Source of the DNA: Ruminococcus sp.
GTDB lineage: Bacteria; Bacillota; Clostridia; Oscillospirales; Ruminococcaceae
Assembly (NCBI GenBank): GCA_017961625.1
Contig: JAGCWY010000082.1
Coordinates: 1 to 37,220, forward strand
DNA length: 37,220 nt
Reading direction: 5' to 3'
The notes under the pieces are model-generated. The model did no database searches, had not been told where the DNA came from, and saw only the letters and a program-made list of their open reading frames with translations. Every line of letters begins with the position of its first letter. The first letter of the stretch is position 1. A program made the position numbers and the translations under genes. Below are positions 15,237 through 23,474 of the stretch, one piece after another.

Positions 15237-16760
15237 ATGGCTTATGTAATTGGTGTGGACTGCGGTACCAGCGGTACAAAAACGGTCCTTTTTGACGAGA
15301 AGGGAAGCGTTATCGCTTCAAAGACTATCGAATATCCTATGTATCAGCCTAAGAACGGCTATGCTGAGCAGGAGCCTTCTGACTGGGCAAATGCAATGAT
15401 AGAGACGGTAAAGGCTGTTATGGCTAAGAGTGGAGTCAAGAAGGAGGACGTTAAGGGTATAGGAATTTCCGGACAGATGCACGGACTTGTTATGCTCGAT
15501 AAGGATAACAACGTGCTTCGTCGTTCAATTATATGGTGCGACCAGAGAACAGCAGCCGAGGTAGAGGAAATGAATCGTATCGTCGGCAGAGATAAGCTCG
15601 TTGAGATAACTGCCAACCCTGCCCTTACAGGCTGGACAGCTGCAAAGATACTTTGGGTAAAGAATAACGAGCCAGAGGTATACTCAAAGGTAGCTCATAT
15701 CCTTCTCCCTAAGGATTACCTTAGATTTATTCTTACAGGGGAGTATGCTACAGAAGTATCGGACGCTTCCGGTATGCAGCTCCTCGACGTACCGAACCGT
15801 AAGTGGTCTGACGAGCTCCTCAGTGCATTTGGCATTGACAAGAGCTGGCTGGGCAAGGTGCATGAGAGCTGCGAGGTAACAGGTACTCTTACAAAGAAAA
15901 TGGCTGAGACACTCGGTCTATGCGAGGGTACTATCGTAGTAGGCGGTGCAGGAGACAATGCGGCTGCTGCTGTAGGAACAGGTGTTGTTGAAGACGGAAA
16001 GGCCTTCACAACTATCGGTACTTCCGGTGTTGTATTCGCTCATACTTCAAATATTTCTATTGATAAGAAGGGCAGAGTTCACACCTGCTGTGCTGCTGTA
16101 CCAAATACATGGCACGTTATGGGCGTTACTCAGGGTGCAGGTCTTTCACTTAAATGGTTCAGAGACAATTTCTGCATGACTGAGAAGGAAACTGCAAAGC
16201 TTATGGGCGTTGATGAGTATTATCTCATGGACAAGCAGGCTGAGACAGTTCCCGTAGGCGCAAACAGACTTCTCTATCTACCTTACCTCATGGGCGAAAG
16301 AACTCCTCACCTTGATCCCGACGCAAGAGGAGTATTCTTCGGACTTTCAGCTATCCATACAAGAAAAGATATGCTCCGTGCCGTTCTGGAGGGTGTTACC
16401 TATTCTCTCCGTGACTGCGTTGAGGTATTCCGCGAGATGAACGTAAATGTAAGCGATATGATGGCTTGCGGTGGCGGCGGTTCTTCACCACTCTGGAGAA
16501 GTATGCTTGCTGACCTATATAACTGCAACGTAAAGACTGTTGCTTCAAAGGAAGGTCCTGCACTGGGCGTGGCTATCCTTGCAAGCGTTGGCGCAGGCAT
16601 CTACAGCAGTGTTCCTGAGGCTTGCGGTGCTATCATCAAGACCGACAAGGTACAGGCTCCCAAGGCTGAGAACGTTCCCGAGTACGAGAAGTACTATCAG
16701 CTCTATAGAGAGATATATCCCGCACTCAAGGCACAGTACGCTAAGTTGGCTGCTCTTTAA
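15237..16760 (+). CDS. xylB: Xylulokinase
   Basis: The protein has 507 residues, a full-length FGGY-family kinase. It phosphorylates D-xylulose with ATP, feeding xylose from plant hemicellulose into the pentose phosphate route. Motifs: the phosphate-1 loop VIGVDCGTSGTKTVLFDEKG, GISGQMHGLVMLD with IIWCDQRTAAEV typical of xylulokinases, the central GGAGDNAAAAVG, and the C-terminal ACGGGGSSPLWRSMLADL. SD AAGGAG lies 11 nt upstream of ATG 15237. The leader holds a small stem (CAGGG/CCCTG, 15194-15209) that could be an operator. No xylose isomerase is adjacent. Confidence 0.94.
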   Translation: MAYVIGVDCGTSGTKTVLFDEKGSVIASKTIEYPMYQPKNGYAEQEPSDWANAMIETVKAVMAKSGVKKEDVKGIGISGQMHGLVMLDKDNNVLRRSIIWCDQRTAAEVEEMNRIVGRDKLVEITANPALTGWTAAKILWVKNNEPEVYSKVAHILLPKDYLRFILTGEYATEVSDASGMQLLDVPNRKWSDELLSAFGIDKSWLGKVHESCEVTGTLTKKMAETLGLCEGTIVVGGAGDNAAAAVGTGVVEDGKAFTTIGTSGVVFAHTSNISIDKKGRVHTCCAAVPNTWHVMGVTQGAGLSLKWFRDNFCMTEKETAKLMGVDEYYLMDKQAETVPVGANRLLYLPYLMGERTPHLDPDARGVFFGLSAIHTRKDMLRAVLEGVTYSLRDCVEVFREMNVNVSDMMACGGGGSSPLWRSMLADLYNCNVKTVASKEGPALGVAILASVGAGIYSSVPEACGAIIKTDKVQAPKAENVPEYEKYYQLYREIYPALKAQYAKLAAL

Positions 16761-16763
16761 TAA

Positions 16764-17270
16764 ATGCCTGTAATAGAGACCGCGAGGCTTCTGATACGTC
16801 CGTTCAGGCTGAGTGATGCAGAGGACGCCTTTGAATGGCGTTCCGACCCTGAGGTTAACAGGTTCATGCCCTATCCTTGTGATACAGACATTGTGTCTTT
16901 AAGGCAGAGGATAGAGGAATGGATCGCGGAGAAGGATAAGTTTGCCTTAGAGCTCATGGAGACTGGAAAGGTCATCGGAGATATCAGTCTTGAATGGAAC
17001 GAAAAGGACAAGGCGTATGAGATCGGCTACAATATAAACCGCAGCTTTTGGGGCAGAGGATATGCAACGGAGGCGGTTCGCGGACTTCTTGACTGGGCGA
17101 CAGTCGAACTCGAAGCTCATGACTTTACGGCATTTTATGCGAAGGACAATGGAGCTTCGGGGAGAGTTCTTGAAAAATGTGGATTCCGTCAGGAGTACAT
17201 CGGTCGTTATTCGCGGAACGACGGCAGCGAGGTATTTGAGGCTGCTTTCGTAAGGATACATACTGAATAG
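16764..17270 (+). CDS. GNAT-family N-acetyltransferase (RimJ/RimL-like)
   Basis: The protein has 168 residues. It has the RimJ/RimL-like layout: start ETARLLIRPFRLSDAEDAFEW, and acetyl-CoA binding motif A in NINRSFWGRGYATEAVRGLL, followed by NGASGRVLEKCGFRQEY. These enzymes acetylate N-termini or small molecules; the substrate is unknown. There is no clear SD, and the ATG is 3 nt after the xylB stop, so translation is probably coupled. A strong terminator closes the unit. Confidence 0.88.
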   Translation: MPVIETARLLIRPFRLSDAEDAFEWRSDPEVNRFMPYPCDTDIVSLRQRIEEWIAEKDKFALELMETGKVIGDISLEWNEKDKAYEIGYNINRSFWGRGYATEAVRGLLDWATVELEAHDFTAFYAKDNGASGRVLEKCGFRQEYIGRYSRNDGSEVFEAAFVRIHTE

Positions 17271-17275
17271 ATATA

Positions 17276-17302
17276 CAAAGGCGGACTTTCTGTCCGCCTT
17301 TG
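17276..17302 (+). terminator. Intrinsic terminator after the xylB-GNAT unit
   Basis: CAAAGGCGGAC (17276-17286), loop TTTCT, GTCCGCCTTTG (17292-17302): an 11-bp perfect stem. Confidence 0.8.
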
Positions 17303-17319
17303 GAAATTGTGAGGTAATT

Positions 17320-19380
17320 ATGGATTATTCACAGTTGAAAAGATTTGCAGCCCGGCAGAGGAGCCTTCTGCTTGCAGAAAGTGAGGAGAAAGCAGCGTAC
17401 TGCGGTTTTATGCGGCTCTGTGCTCTTGCAGTTGCGGACTGGTCTGCGCTTGAAGAGCTGAACGCTTTGCCATTAAAGCTACGTTACGCTTTTTTCAGAG
17501 AAAAATGTAGGCAGCTCGGGGAGAGCTTTGGAGGTATATTCAGTTTGTACGGCGAGTTACCGCTCCCGTCTCAGCTTTTAGCTGAAGAGGGGACCTCAGC
17601 GGAGCTACAGGGGCTTCAGCATAAGTATTTCGGCGATTTAAGAGTGCTCGGCTGGCTACACCAGTATTACAACGAGCCCTACAGGGAAGAGATAGCAGTC
17701 GGTCTGAAAAGCAGCAAGCGTCTAAGCGCGGAAAGGGTAGCGGCAGCAACTCAGATATTTACTCCTGACTGGATAGCGGGCTATATGGTGCAGAATACGC
17801 TAGGGCGCTTCCTGCGCAGTCATGGATTCGACATTGCTACCGGTGAAGCTTATTTCGGAGATGACAAAATTTGCAAAGAAAGTATCCGCCCCGAGGATAT
17901 AAAGCTTATTGATCCGTGTTTGGGTTGCGGTAATATCCTCCTCTCTGCATTTGACGTATTTATGGGACTTTACCGAAACTGTGGTGTACCTGAAGCGGCT
18001 GCGGCTGAAAAGATAATGCGGCTTAATCTCTTCGGACTTGAGTTAGACGAGAGGGCGTGCGCGGTGGCTGAGACGGCTTTGAGACTTAAATCCGCGGAAT
18101 ACGGTGCATTGGTCAAGCCGCATGTGTACGACCTTACAGGAGTCAGTGAAATTGCCGGATCACTTATAAACGGTGATGATATAAGGATAACCGATGATAA
18201 GACAGCAGCTATAGGTCGGATATTGAATGAAAAATACGACATTATCGTAACTAATCCGCCGTATCTCGGAAAAGCTGCCATGAACATCGAATTATCAGGA
18301 TTTATAGGTGAATATTATAGCGCCTACGGTGCCGATCTGTTCTCAGTATTCATAGCGAGGACTATAAAAATTTGCGCAAATAATGGTCTGCTTGGATTCC
18401 TTACGCCCTCCACATGGCTATTCTTACAGTCATACGAGAAGCTGAGACAGCTTATCTACAAGGAATGTAGCATACAGACAATGCTCCACTTTGAGTATTC
18501 CGCCTTCGATGACGCAACTGTTCCGCTATGTGCTTTTACTATGAAAAAAACGCCTGACTGTGGCAGAGGCACTTATCTACGGTTGACGGATTTCAAGGGC
18601 GATATGGATCTCCAGAGGCAGAAATGCTTAGAAGGGATAAGAAATAAGAGCTGTACCTATCGCTATGAGGCTGATACTTCCAATTTCCTTCGAATACCGA
18701 CTGCTCCTGTGGCTTACTGGTTAGGCAAAAGAATTTTGAAGGCGTTTGACGGCGTGACCCTTGGAGAAACTGTTCCGGTCAGGGAGGGACTTATAACCGG
18801 AGATAATGATCGCTTTTTGCGAAGATGGTATGAGGTTGATAAAGATAAAATTGACTTTACGGTCAGTCATAAAAAGAAGTGGTGCCTGTTGAATAAGGGC
18901 GGCGAGTATCGCAAGTGGTATGGAAACAGGGAATTCGTTGTAAACTGGGAGAATGAAGGAACTGAGATAAAGAGCTTCCGCGACGGTAGCGGCAAGCTAC
19001 GTTCACGTCCTCAGAGCCTCGACTATAATTTCAGACCATCGGTGAGCTGGTCTCAGATAACCAGCGGCGAACTTTCTGTCAGATATTTCGACAGTAGTTT
19101 CATGTTCAATGTTGCTGGTACAAGCGCATTTCCGAGAAATGAATGTGAACTCCTTTTGCTCCTCGGACTCCTCAACAGCAAGACAGCTTCCGCTCTTGCC
19201 CGTGTGCTGAATCCGACACTGAACATGAATCCCGGCGATCTTGCAAGGCTACCTCTGCCTGAGTTCCCTGATGACTGTCAGGCGGCTGAGGAGCTTGTAA
19301 GGGAGAATATCCGGATGTGTCGTGAGGACTGGGACAGCTTTGAGACGTCTTTTGAGTTCAAGCGGCATCCTCTTATATGA
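17320..19380 (+). CDS. Orphan PglX/BrxX-like adenine-specific DNA methyltransferase, short form
   Basis: The protein has 686 residues. The AdoMet site (motif I) is LIDPCLGCGNILL near 198-208, with Cys where Ser or another small residue is common. The catalytic motif IV is NPPY at 312-315 in IIVTNPPYLGKAAM, so it should methylate N6 of adenine. ATQIFTPDWIAGYMVQNTLGR ahead of motif I, LGFLTPSTWLFLQSYEKLR after motif IV and the terminal NPTLNMNPGDLARLPLP are characteristic of BREX PglX/BrxX methyltransferases. Those are usually near 1,200 residues; this one is much shorter. No BREX genes or nuclease lie nearby, so it may be a solitary or regulatory methyltransferase. The target-recognition part would be residues about 440-650. 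Confidence 0.82.
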   Translation: MDYSQLKRFAARQRSLLLAESEEKAAYCGFMRLCALAVADWSALEELNALPLKLRYAFFREKCRQLGESFGGIFSLYGELPLPSQLLAEEGTSAELQGLQHKYFGDLRVLGWLHQYYNEPYREEIAVGLKSSKRLSAERVAAATQIFTPDWIAGYMVQNTLGRFLRSHGFDIATGEAYFGDDKICKESIRPEDIKLIDPCLGCGNILLSAFDVFMGLYRNCGVPEAAAAEKIMRLNLFGLELDERACAVAETALRLKSAEYGALVKPHVYDLTGVSEIAGSLINGDDIRITDDKTAAIGRILNEKYDIIVTNPPYLGKAAMNIELSGFIGEYYSAYGADLFSVFIARTIKICANNGLLGFLTPSTWLFLQSYEKLRQLIYKECSIQTMLHFEYSAFDDATVPLCAFTMKKTPDCGRGTYLRLTDFKGDMDLQRQKCLEGIRNKSCTYRYEADTSNFLRIPTAPVAYWLGKRILKAFDGVTLGETVPVREGLITGDNDRFLRRWYEVDKDKIDFTVSHKKKWCLLNKGGEYRKWYGNREFVVNWENEGTEIKSFRDGSGKLRSRPQSLDYNFRPSVSWSQITSGELSVRYFDSSFMFNVAGTSAFPRNECELLLLLGLLNSKTASALARVLNPTLNMNPGDLARLPLPEFPDDCQAAEELVRENIRMCREDWDSFETSFEFKRHPLI

Positions 19381-19503
19381 ACTGCGGCTTTTTAGTGAAA
19401 GATCTGAAAAGGTATTATTTTTAGGGGAGCGAGCGATAAGAGACGAACATTCGACTAACTTAAATTCGCACAAAATGTTATTTGTCCCCTATGAAAATAA
19501 TTG

Positions 19504-19551
19504 TTGTAATCCTTGCTGTTTTATGATATAATATATTATATATACGTATAT
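19504..19551 (+). promoter_or_regulatory. Sigma-A promoter plus palindromic candidate operator for the DtxR-type regulator
   Basis: TTGTAA (19504-19509), 17-bp spacer, TATAAT (19527-19532). A perfect 12-bp palindrome, ATATACGTATAT (19540-19551), covers the likely start site and could be an autoregulatory operator (inference). Confidence 0.6.
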
Positions 19552-19595
19552 GATGTGTTCGGAAATTATTACTTTTTTTGTAAAGGAGAATCAGA

Positions 19596-19973
19596 ATGGC
19601 TATTACGGAAGCAGTTGAAAATTACCTTGAAACTATACTCATACTCTCACAGAAGCAACCCGATGTTCATGCAATAGATATATGTTCCTATCTTGGATAT
19701 TCAAGACCGACGGTTTCTATAATCCTTAAAAAGATGAAGGACGAAGGGCTCGTTACCGTGGACGATGATAATCATATAAGACTTACTGACGCTGGCAGTA
19801 TTGTTGCAGAGCGGATATATGACCGACATACTGTGCTGACGGATTTTTTCATACATCTCGGTGTGAGCCGCGATGTGGCTGCTGAAGATGCTTGCATGGT
19901 GGAGCACGATATCTCCGATGAGACCTTTAACTGTATAAAGTCTCATTATAAAAAAATTTCTAACAGCAAATAA
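19596..19973 (+). CDS. DtxR/MntR-family metalloregulator
   Basis: The protein has 125 residues with SD AAAGGAG upstream. The N-terminal winged helix is AIDICSYLGYSRPTVSIILKKMKDEGLVTVDDDNHIRLTDAG, and a dimerisation helix carries metal ligands. The cluster EDACMVEHDIS matches the DtxR/IdeR arrangement C-x2-E-H, where MntR has Glu in place of Cys. The N-terminal ligand (Met in DtxR, Asp in MntR) is Asn here (VENYLETI). Metal preference is therefore ambiguous between iron and manganese. There is no SH3-like C-terminal domain, as in MntR. No metal transporter is adjacent; murL follows 32 nt downstream and may be cotranscribed. Confidence 0.87.
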   Translation: MAITEAVENYLETILILSQKQPDVHAIDICSYLGYSRPTVSIILKKMKDEGLVTVDDDNHIRLTDAGSIVAERIYDRHTVLTDFFIHLGVSRDVAAEDACMVEHDISDETFNCIKSHYKKISNSK

Positions 19974-20005
19974 TCTGACAAGCTGCTCTTTTTCGGAGGG
20001 ACTCA

Positions 20006-21388
20006 ATGGAAAAATTTGAAGAACTAAGGGAAAAATATCCTGTTTTTGTATATAAAGCATATTATGTGAATGAGACTCATGACAGCGTGGAGATAGGCTA
20101 TGAGTTTTCGATACCGGGGCTTGCTGAGTTCCGCCCAAGTTGGAGCTTCCGCAAACCTGAGGGCTTTTCAATAGACGGCGATCTGAATTTTCAGAGGCTA
20201 GCATTTTCTCTCGGCATGGCTGAGGCAGTCAGCTATTGGAAGGCAGTGTGCTCGCCAGAATTCCAGGTTTTATGCGGAGAGCTTGATGAGGAACAGATAG
20301 CGTGGTGGAAGAAGCTCTGGTATATGGGACTTGGAGAGCTTTTCTTCGTGAACGGAATATCTACTGATCTGGATACCTTTGTAAAGATAGTCCCCACAGG
20401 GCATTACGATAGCTCCTTCAGGGAGACCTTCCGCAGTCCAGAGGGGTGCCTTGTTCCTATAGGAGGCGGTAAAGATTCGGCTCTTACACTGGAGCTCCTG
20501 CTCAGGGCAGGGAAGAAGTGCCTTTGCTATTCCATAAACAAGCGTCGTTCCATAACGGATACCGTGACTACAGCCGGGCTTCCCGAGGAAACTCTCATTA
20601 TATCTCACAGGCATTTTGACCGAGCTCTCATAGCACTGAACGATAAGGGCTTCATAAACGGTCATACGCCATTTTCGGCGATAGTTGCCTTTTCCGCGGA
20701 GATAACAGCTTATCTTAACAGCCTGAAATATATTGTTCTTTCCAACGAATCCAGCGCTAATGAGAGCACTGTTGCCGGACAGGACGTAAATCATCAGTAT
20801 TCAAAGAGTTTTGAGTTTGAAAAGGATTTCCATGAATATGAGGAGAAGTATCTCCGTACGGGACAATACTATTTCAGCTTCCTGCGTCCTCTTACGGAAT
20901 TCCAGATAGCAAAGATGTTTGTATCTTTTCGGAAATACCTCCCCGTATTCAGGAGCTGCAACCTCGGAAGCAAGGTCTCTCCTGATATATGGTGCGGAGA
21001 GTGTCCTAAGTGCCTTTTCGTATGCCTTATATTATCGCCATTCCTCAGCCTTGGAGAGCTTAAAAAGATATTCGGCAGGGATATGCTGAACGATGATAAA
21101 ATGATGGAATACTTCATCGAGCTCATCGGTCAGTCAGAGCATAAGCCCTTTGAGTGTGTAGGAAGCATAGACGAGGTGAATTTAGCTGTATCACTTTCGA
21201 TACGTAGGCTTGAAGAGGAGGGAGCAGAGCTTCCGAGCCTATTTGAGGAATATAAAAAACGCGAACTCTACCATCCGGAGCATATTAGTGCTCTCAACGC
21301 GGAGTGCTGTGGATCCTTTAACGAGCAGAACCTTCTGCCTGTTGAATTCAAGACTATATTGACTAAGGAAATGGAGCGTCTGCTTTGA
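20006..21388 (+). CDS. murL: UDP-MurNAc-L-Ala-L-Glu epimerase (MurL)
   Basis: The protein has 460 residues with SD GGAGGG upstream. An ATP-pyrophosphatase-type loop GGGKDS lies at 153-158, NHQYSKSFEFE at 262-272 and a C-terminal cysteine cluster CGECPKC at 330-336. Length and motif order match MurL, described in Xanthomonas oryzae, which uses ATP to epimerise the terminal L-Glu of UDP-MurNAc-L-Ala-L-Glu to D-Glu. The adjacent overlapping gene is a MurD variant, the expected partner MurD2, which greatly strengthens the call. Together they would bypass free D-glutamate and make glutamate racemase dispensable for the wall. I work from remembered family features; an alignment would settle it. Confidence 0.8.
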   Translation: MEKFEELREKYPVFVYKAYYVNETHDSVEIGYEFSIPGLAEFRPSWSFRKPEGFSIDGDLNFQRLAFSLGMAEAVSYWKAVCSPEFQVLCGELDEEQIAWWKKLWYMGLGELFFVNGISTDLDTFVKIVPTGHYDSSFRETFRSPEGCLVPIGGGKDSALTLELLLRAGKKCLCYSINKRRSITDTVTTAGLPEETLIISHRHFDRALIALNDKGFINGHTPFSAIVAFSAEITAYLNSLKYIVLSNESSANESTVAGQDVNHQYSKSFEFEKDFHEYEEKYLRTGQYYFSFLRPLTEFQIAKMFVSFRKYLPVFRSCNLGSKVSPDIWCGECPKCLFVCLILSPFLSLGELKKIFGRDMLNDDKMMEYFIELIGQSEHKPFECVGSIDEVNLAVSLSIRRLEEEGAELPSLFEEYKKRELYHPEHISALNAECCGSFNEQNLLPVEFKTILTKEMERLL

Positions 21389-22740
21389 ACAAATTCTGCG
21401 AATATATAAAAAAGTACACCGAAGGAAAGAACGTCTGCATACTTGGCTTCGGACGTGAGGGAAAGTCCACATATAAGATATTGGAGAAGTACTGCTCTCC
21501 TAAGTCTGTAGCCATAGCCGACCTGAATCCTGTTGCCAGGAAAGAGAATGGGCTCTCAAAAAACGTTGAGCTTGTCTGCGGAGAAGACTATCAGGATAGC
21601 CTTGACCGCTTCGACATGGTATTCAAAAGTCCGGGTATAGTTCTCGAAAAGAGCCCCTCTGATCTTAAATGCATGATAACTTGCGAAACACAGGTGTTTT
21701 TTGAAGTATACCGTGAGCAGATAATCGGTATAACCGGCACTAAGGGCAAGAGCACGGTCACCTCCCTTATATACCATGTTCTCCGTGAAAGCGGAGTAGA
21801 TTGCCGTATCGCTGGAAATATCGGCATACCCGTGTTCGACATAGCAGAGGGCATGAAGGACGATACAGTAGTAGTTTGCGAGCTCTCCTGCCACCAGCTG
21901 GAATATATGACGATCTCGCCCAGGTCTGCCATATTCCTCAATCTCTATGAGGAGCACCTCGATCACTACGGCTCTATGGAGAACTACTACAACGCCAAGA
22001 AGAACATATATCTGCATCAGGATATTTGCGACGTGCTGTGGTGCAATTACGATATAAGAACGGACGATATACCATCTATCGCGGTAACTGTTTCGAATAC
22101 AAATAAGGCGGCAGATGTTTTCATTGAGGAAGGTATCGTTTACGATTCCGACGACGAAGAGTATGAGATACCTGTCAATGATATCAAACTCCTCGGAACC
22201 CATAATCATTATAATATAGCAATTGCATGGGACGTCTGCAAGGACCTTGTGGAGGAGGAGGACTTCACAAAGGCTCTGTGTAGCTTCGATCCTCTTGCTC
22301 ACCGCCTTGAATTCGTGGATACGGTAAGAGGTATACGTTGGTATGACGATTCTATCTCAACTGCCTGTGCTACGGCGATATCAGCATTGCAGAGTGTTCC
22401 GAAGGTCGGTACCATACTCATAGGAGGTATGGACAGAGGCATAGATTATCAGCCGCTTGTGAGCTTCCTTGCGGACTTTGACGTAAAAGTTATCTGTATG
22501 GAGGCTTCAGGGAAGCGCGTGTATGACATGATTCAGGCAAGCGGCTCTTTCAGAGACAAGGAGCGCGTGCACTATGCAGACCACCTTGATGATGCTGTTA
22601 AGCTTGCTGCGGAGATAACTCCAGAGGGCATGAGCTGCGTAATGTCGCCTGCGGCTGCAAGCTATGGCATCTTCAAAAACTTTGAAGAGCGTGGCGACAC
22701 ATTTAAAGCTCTCGTAGCTAGGCTGTCTTCCAATGCATAA
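21385..22740 (+). CDS. murD2: MurD2-type UDP-N-acetylmuramoyl-L-alanine--L-glutamate ligase
   Basis: The protein has 451 residues. The start is TTG 21385, overlapping the murL stop by 4 bases with GGAG upstream, so translation is coupled. It is a Mur ligase: N-terminal GFGREGKSTYKIL nucleotide-sugar domain, ATP loop GTKGKST (118-124), NLYEEHLDHYGSMENYYNAK, and LAHRLEFV before the C-terminal domain. Ordinary MurD has a (N)DSKAT motif in the D-Glu pocket region; here it is DDSIST (321-326), losing the Lys. This agrees with the MurD2 class that adds L-Glu. Cytoplasmic peptidoglycan precursor synthesis is the expected role. Confidence 0.82.
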   Translation: MNKFCEYIKKYTEGKNVCILGFGREGKSTYKILEKYCSPKSVAIADLNPVARKENGLSKNVELVCGEDYQDSLDRFDMVFKSPGIVLEKSPSDLKCMITCETQVFFEVYREQIIGITGTKGKSTVTSLIYHVLRESGVDCRIAGNIGIPVFDIAEGMKDDTVVVCELSCHQLEYMTISPRSAIFLNLYEEHLDHYGSMENYYNAKKNIYLHQDICDVLWCNYDIRTDDIPSIAVTVSNTNKAADVFIEEGIVYDSDDEEYEIPVNDIKLLGTHNHYNIAIAWDVCKDLVEEEDFTKALCSFDPLAHRLEFVDTVRGIRWYDDSISTACATAISALQSVPKVGTILIGGMDRGIDYQPLVSFLADFDVKVICMEASGKRVYDMIQASGSFRDKERVHYADHLDDAVKLAAEITPEGMSCVMSPAAASYGIFKNFEERGDTFKALVARLSSNA

Positions 22741-22846
22741 TGTGAAATTATATAGTAGTGCCTTACGAAATAAATATGAAACTAACTTCTTAGAATTTAT
22801 ACATCAGTTCAATAGATCAAACAATTTGATAAAGGAGATATTTTTT

Positions 22847-23179
22847 ATGTTTGACAATGCAGGAAAAAAACTAAAAATTACAGCAAAAGTATTATTCTGG
22901 GTAATAGCTATAGTCGGAACTATCAATGGCATTATAGCTGCTGAGGACACAGCGACTGGTTTATTGATGATACCATTTTCAATATTTGCAGCTTGGGTTG
23001 CGGGCTTATCGTTGTATGCGTTTGGAGATATGTGCGAGAATCTAGATTTGATACGTTCAAATATGTATATAGTGGCGTCTGTTACTGAGAAAAGATTCCC
23101 TGACTTAGCCGAGGAAGATCCGGCTGATAAAGTTGTTGCTGATGATGGTGAAGACCAAGCTGTCAACGATGAACATTGA
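22847..23179 (+). CDS. Small two-span membrane protein, unknown function
   Basis: The protein has 110 residues from ATG 22847 with an excellent SD (AAAGGAGAT). The longer frame from 22733 overlaps murD2 and lacks an SD. It has a short basic N-terminus, two hydrophobic helices (VLFWVIAIVGTINGIIAA and LLMIPFSIFAAWVAGLSLYAF) and an acidic C-terminal tail of about 50 residues (MCENLDLIRSNM, EEDPADKVVADDGED). I do not recognise the family. It is 106 nt after murD2 and could be in the same transcript or separate. Confidence 0.7.
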   Translation: MFDNAGKKLKITAKVLFWVIAIVGTINGIIAAEDTATGLLMIPFSIFAAWVAGLSLYAFGDMCENLDLIRSNMYIVASVTEKRFPDLAEEDPADKVVADDGEDQAVNDEH

Positions 23180-23287
23180 AACTATTTGCCTTTTTAGTGA
23201 TTAGTGAGCGGAGAGATGAGAGTAGATTTGTGTGTTATGTCGCCCTTGACATTCCGTTCCTCACGGAAAATATAAGATGAAACAATC

Positions 23288-23319
23288 TGTAGGGGCTGAT
23301 TTTGCAATCAGCCCCTACA
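23288..23319. repeat. Perfect 14-bp palindromic hairpin, possible dispersed repeat or terminator
   Basis: TGTAGGGGCTGATT (23288-23301), loop TTGC, AATCAGCCCCTACA (23306-23319). No U-tract follows. The GTAGGGGC...GCCCCTAC form resembles dispersed palindromic repeats of many bacterial genomes. The rest of 23180-23390 has no gene I can support. Confidence 0.6.
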
Positions 23320-23390
23320 AGCTAACGGCTAAGTACTTTTTACTAATAACTTGCTATATAGGCTATTATTGCTAAATTTATAATTAACTC

Positions 23391-23419
23391 TTGCAATTCA
23401 GAGCAAGCTATGATATAAT
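23391..23419 (+). promoter_or_regulatory. Sigma-A promoter for fba
   Basis: TTGCAA (23391-23396), 17-bp spacer, TATAAT (23414-23419). Confidence 0.82.
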
Positions 23420-23474
23420 ATTAACGATGGGGTCATATCCCCCCGTAAATGAATTCTCAGGAGGAATTATATCT

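Noticed and set aside
17320..19380. BREX defence island
   Set aside because: Only the PglX-like enzyme is present; neighbours are a GNAT, a metal regulator and wall genes.
21556..22302. 248-codon minus-strand frame inside murD2
   Set aside because: It is antisense to a clear Mur ligase; low-complexity shadow.
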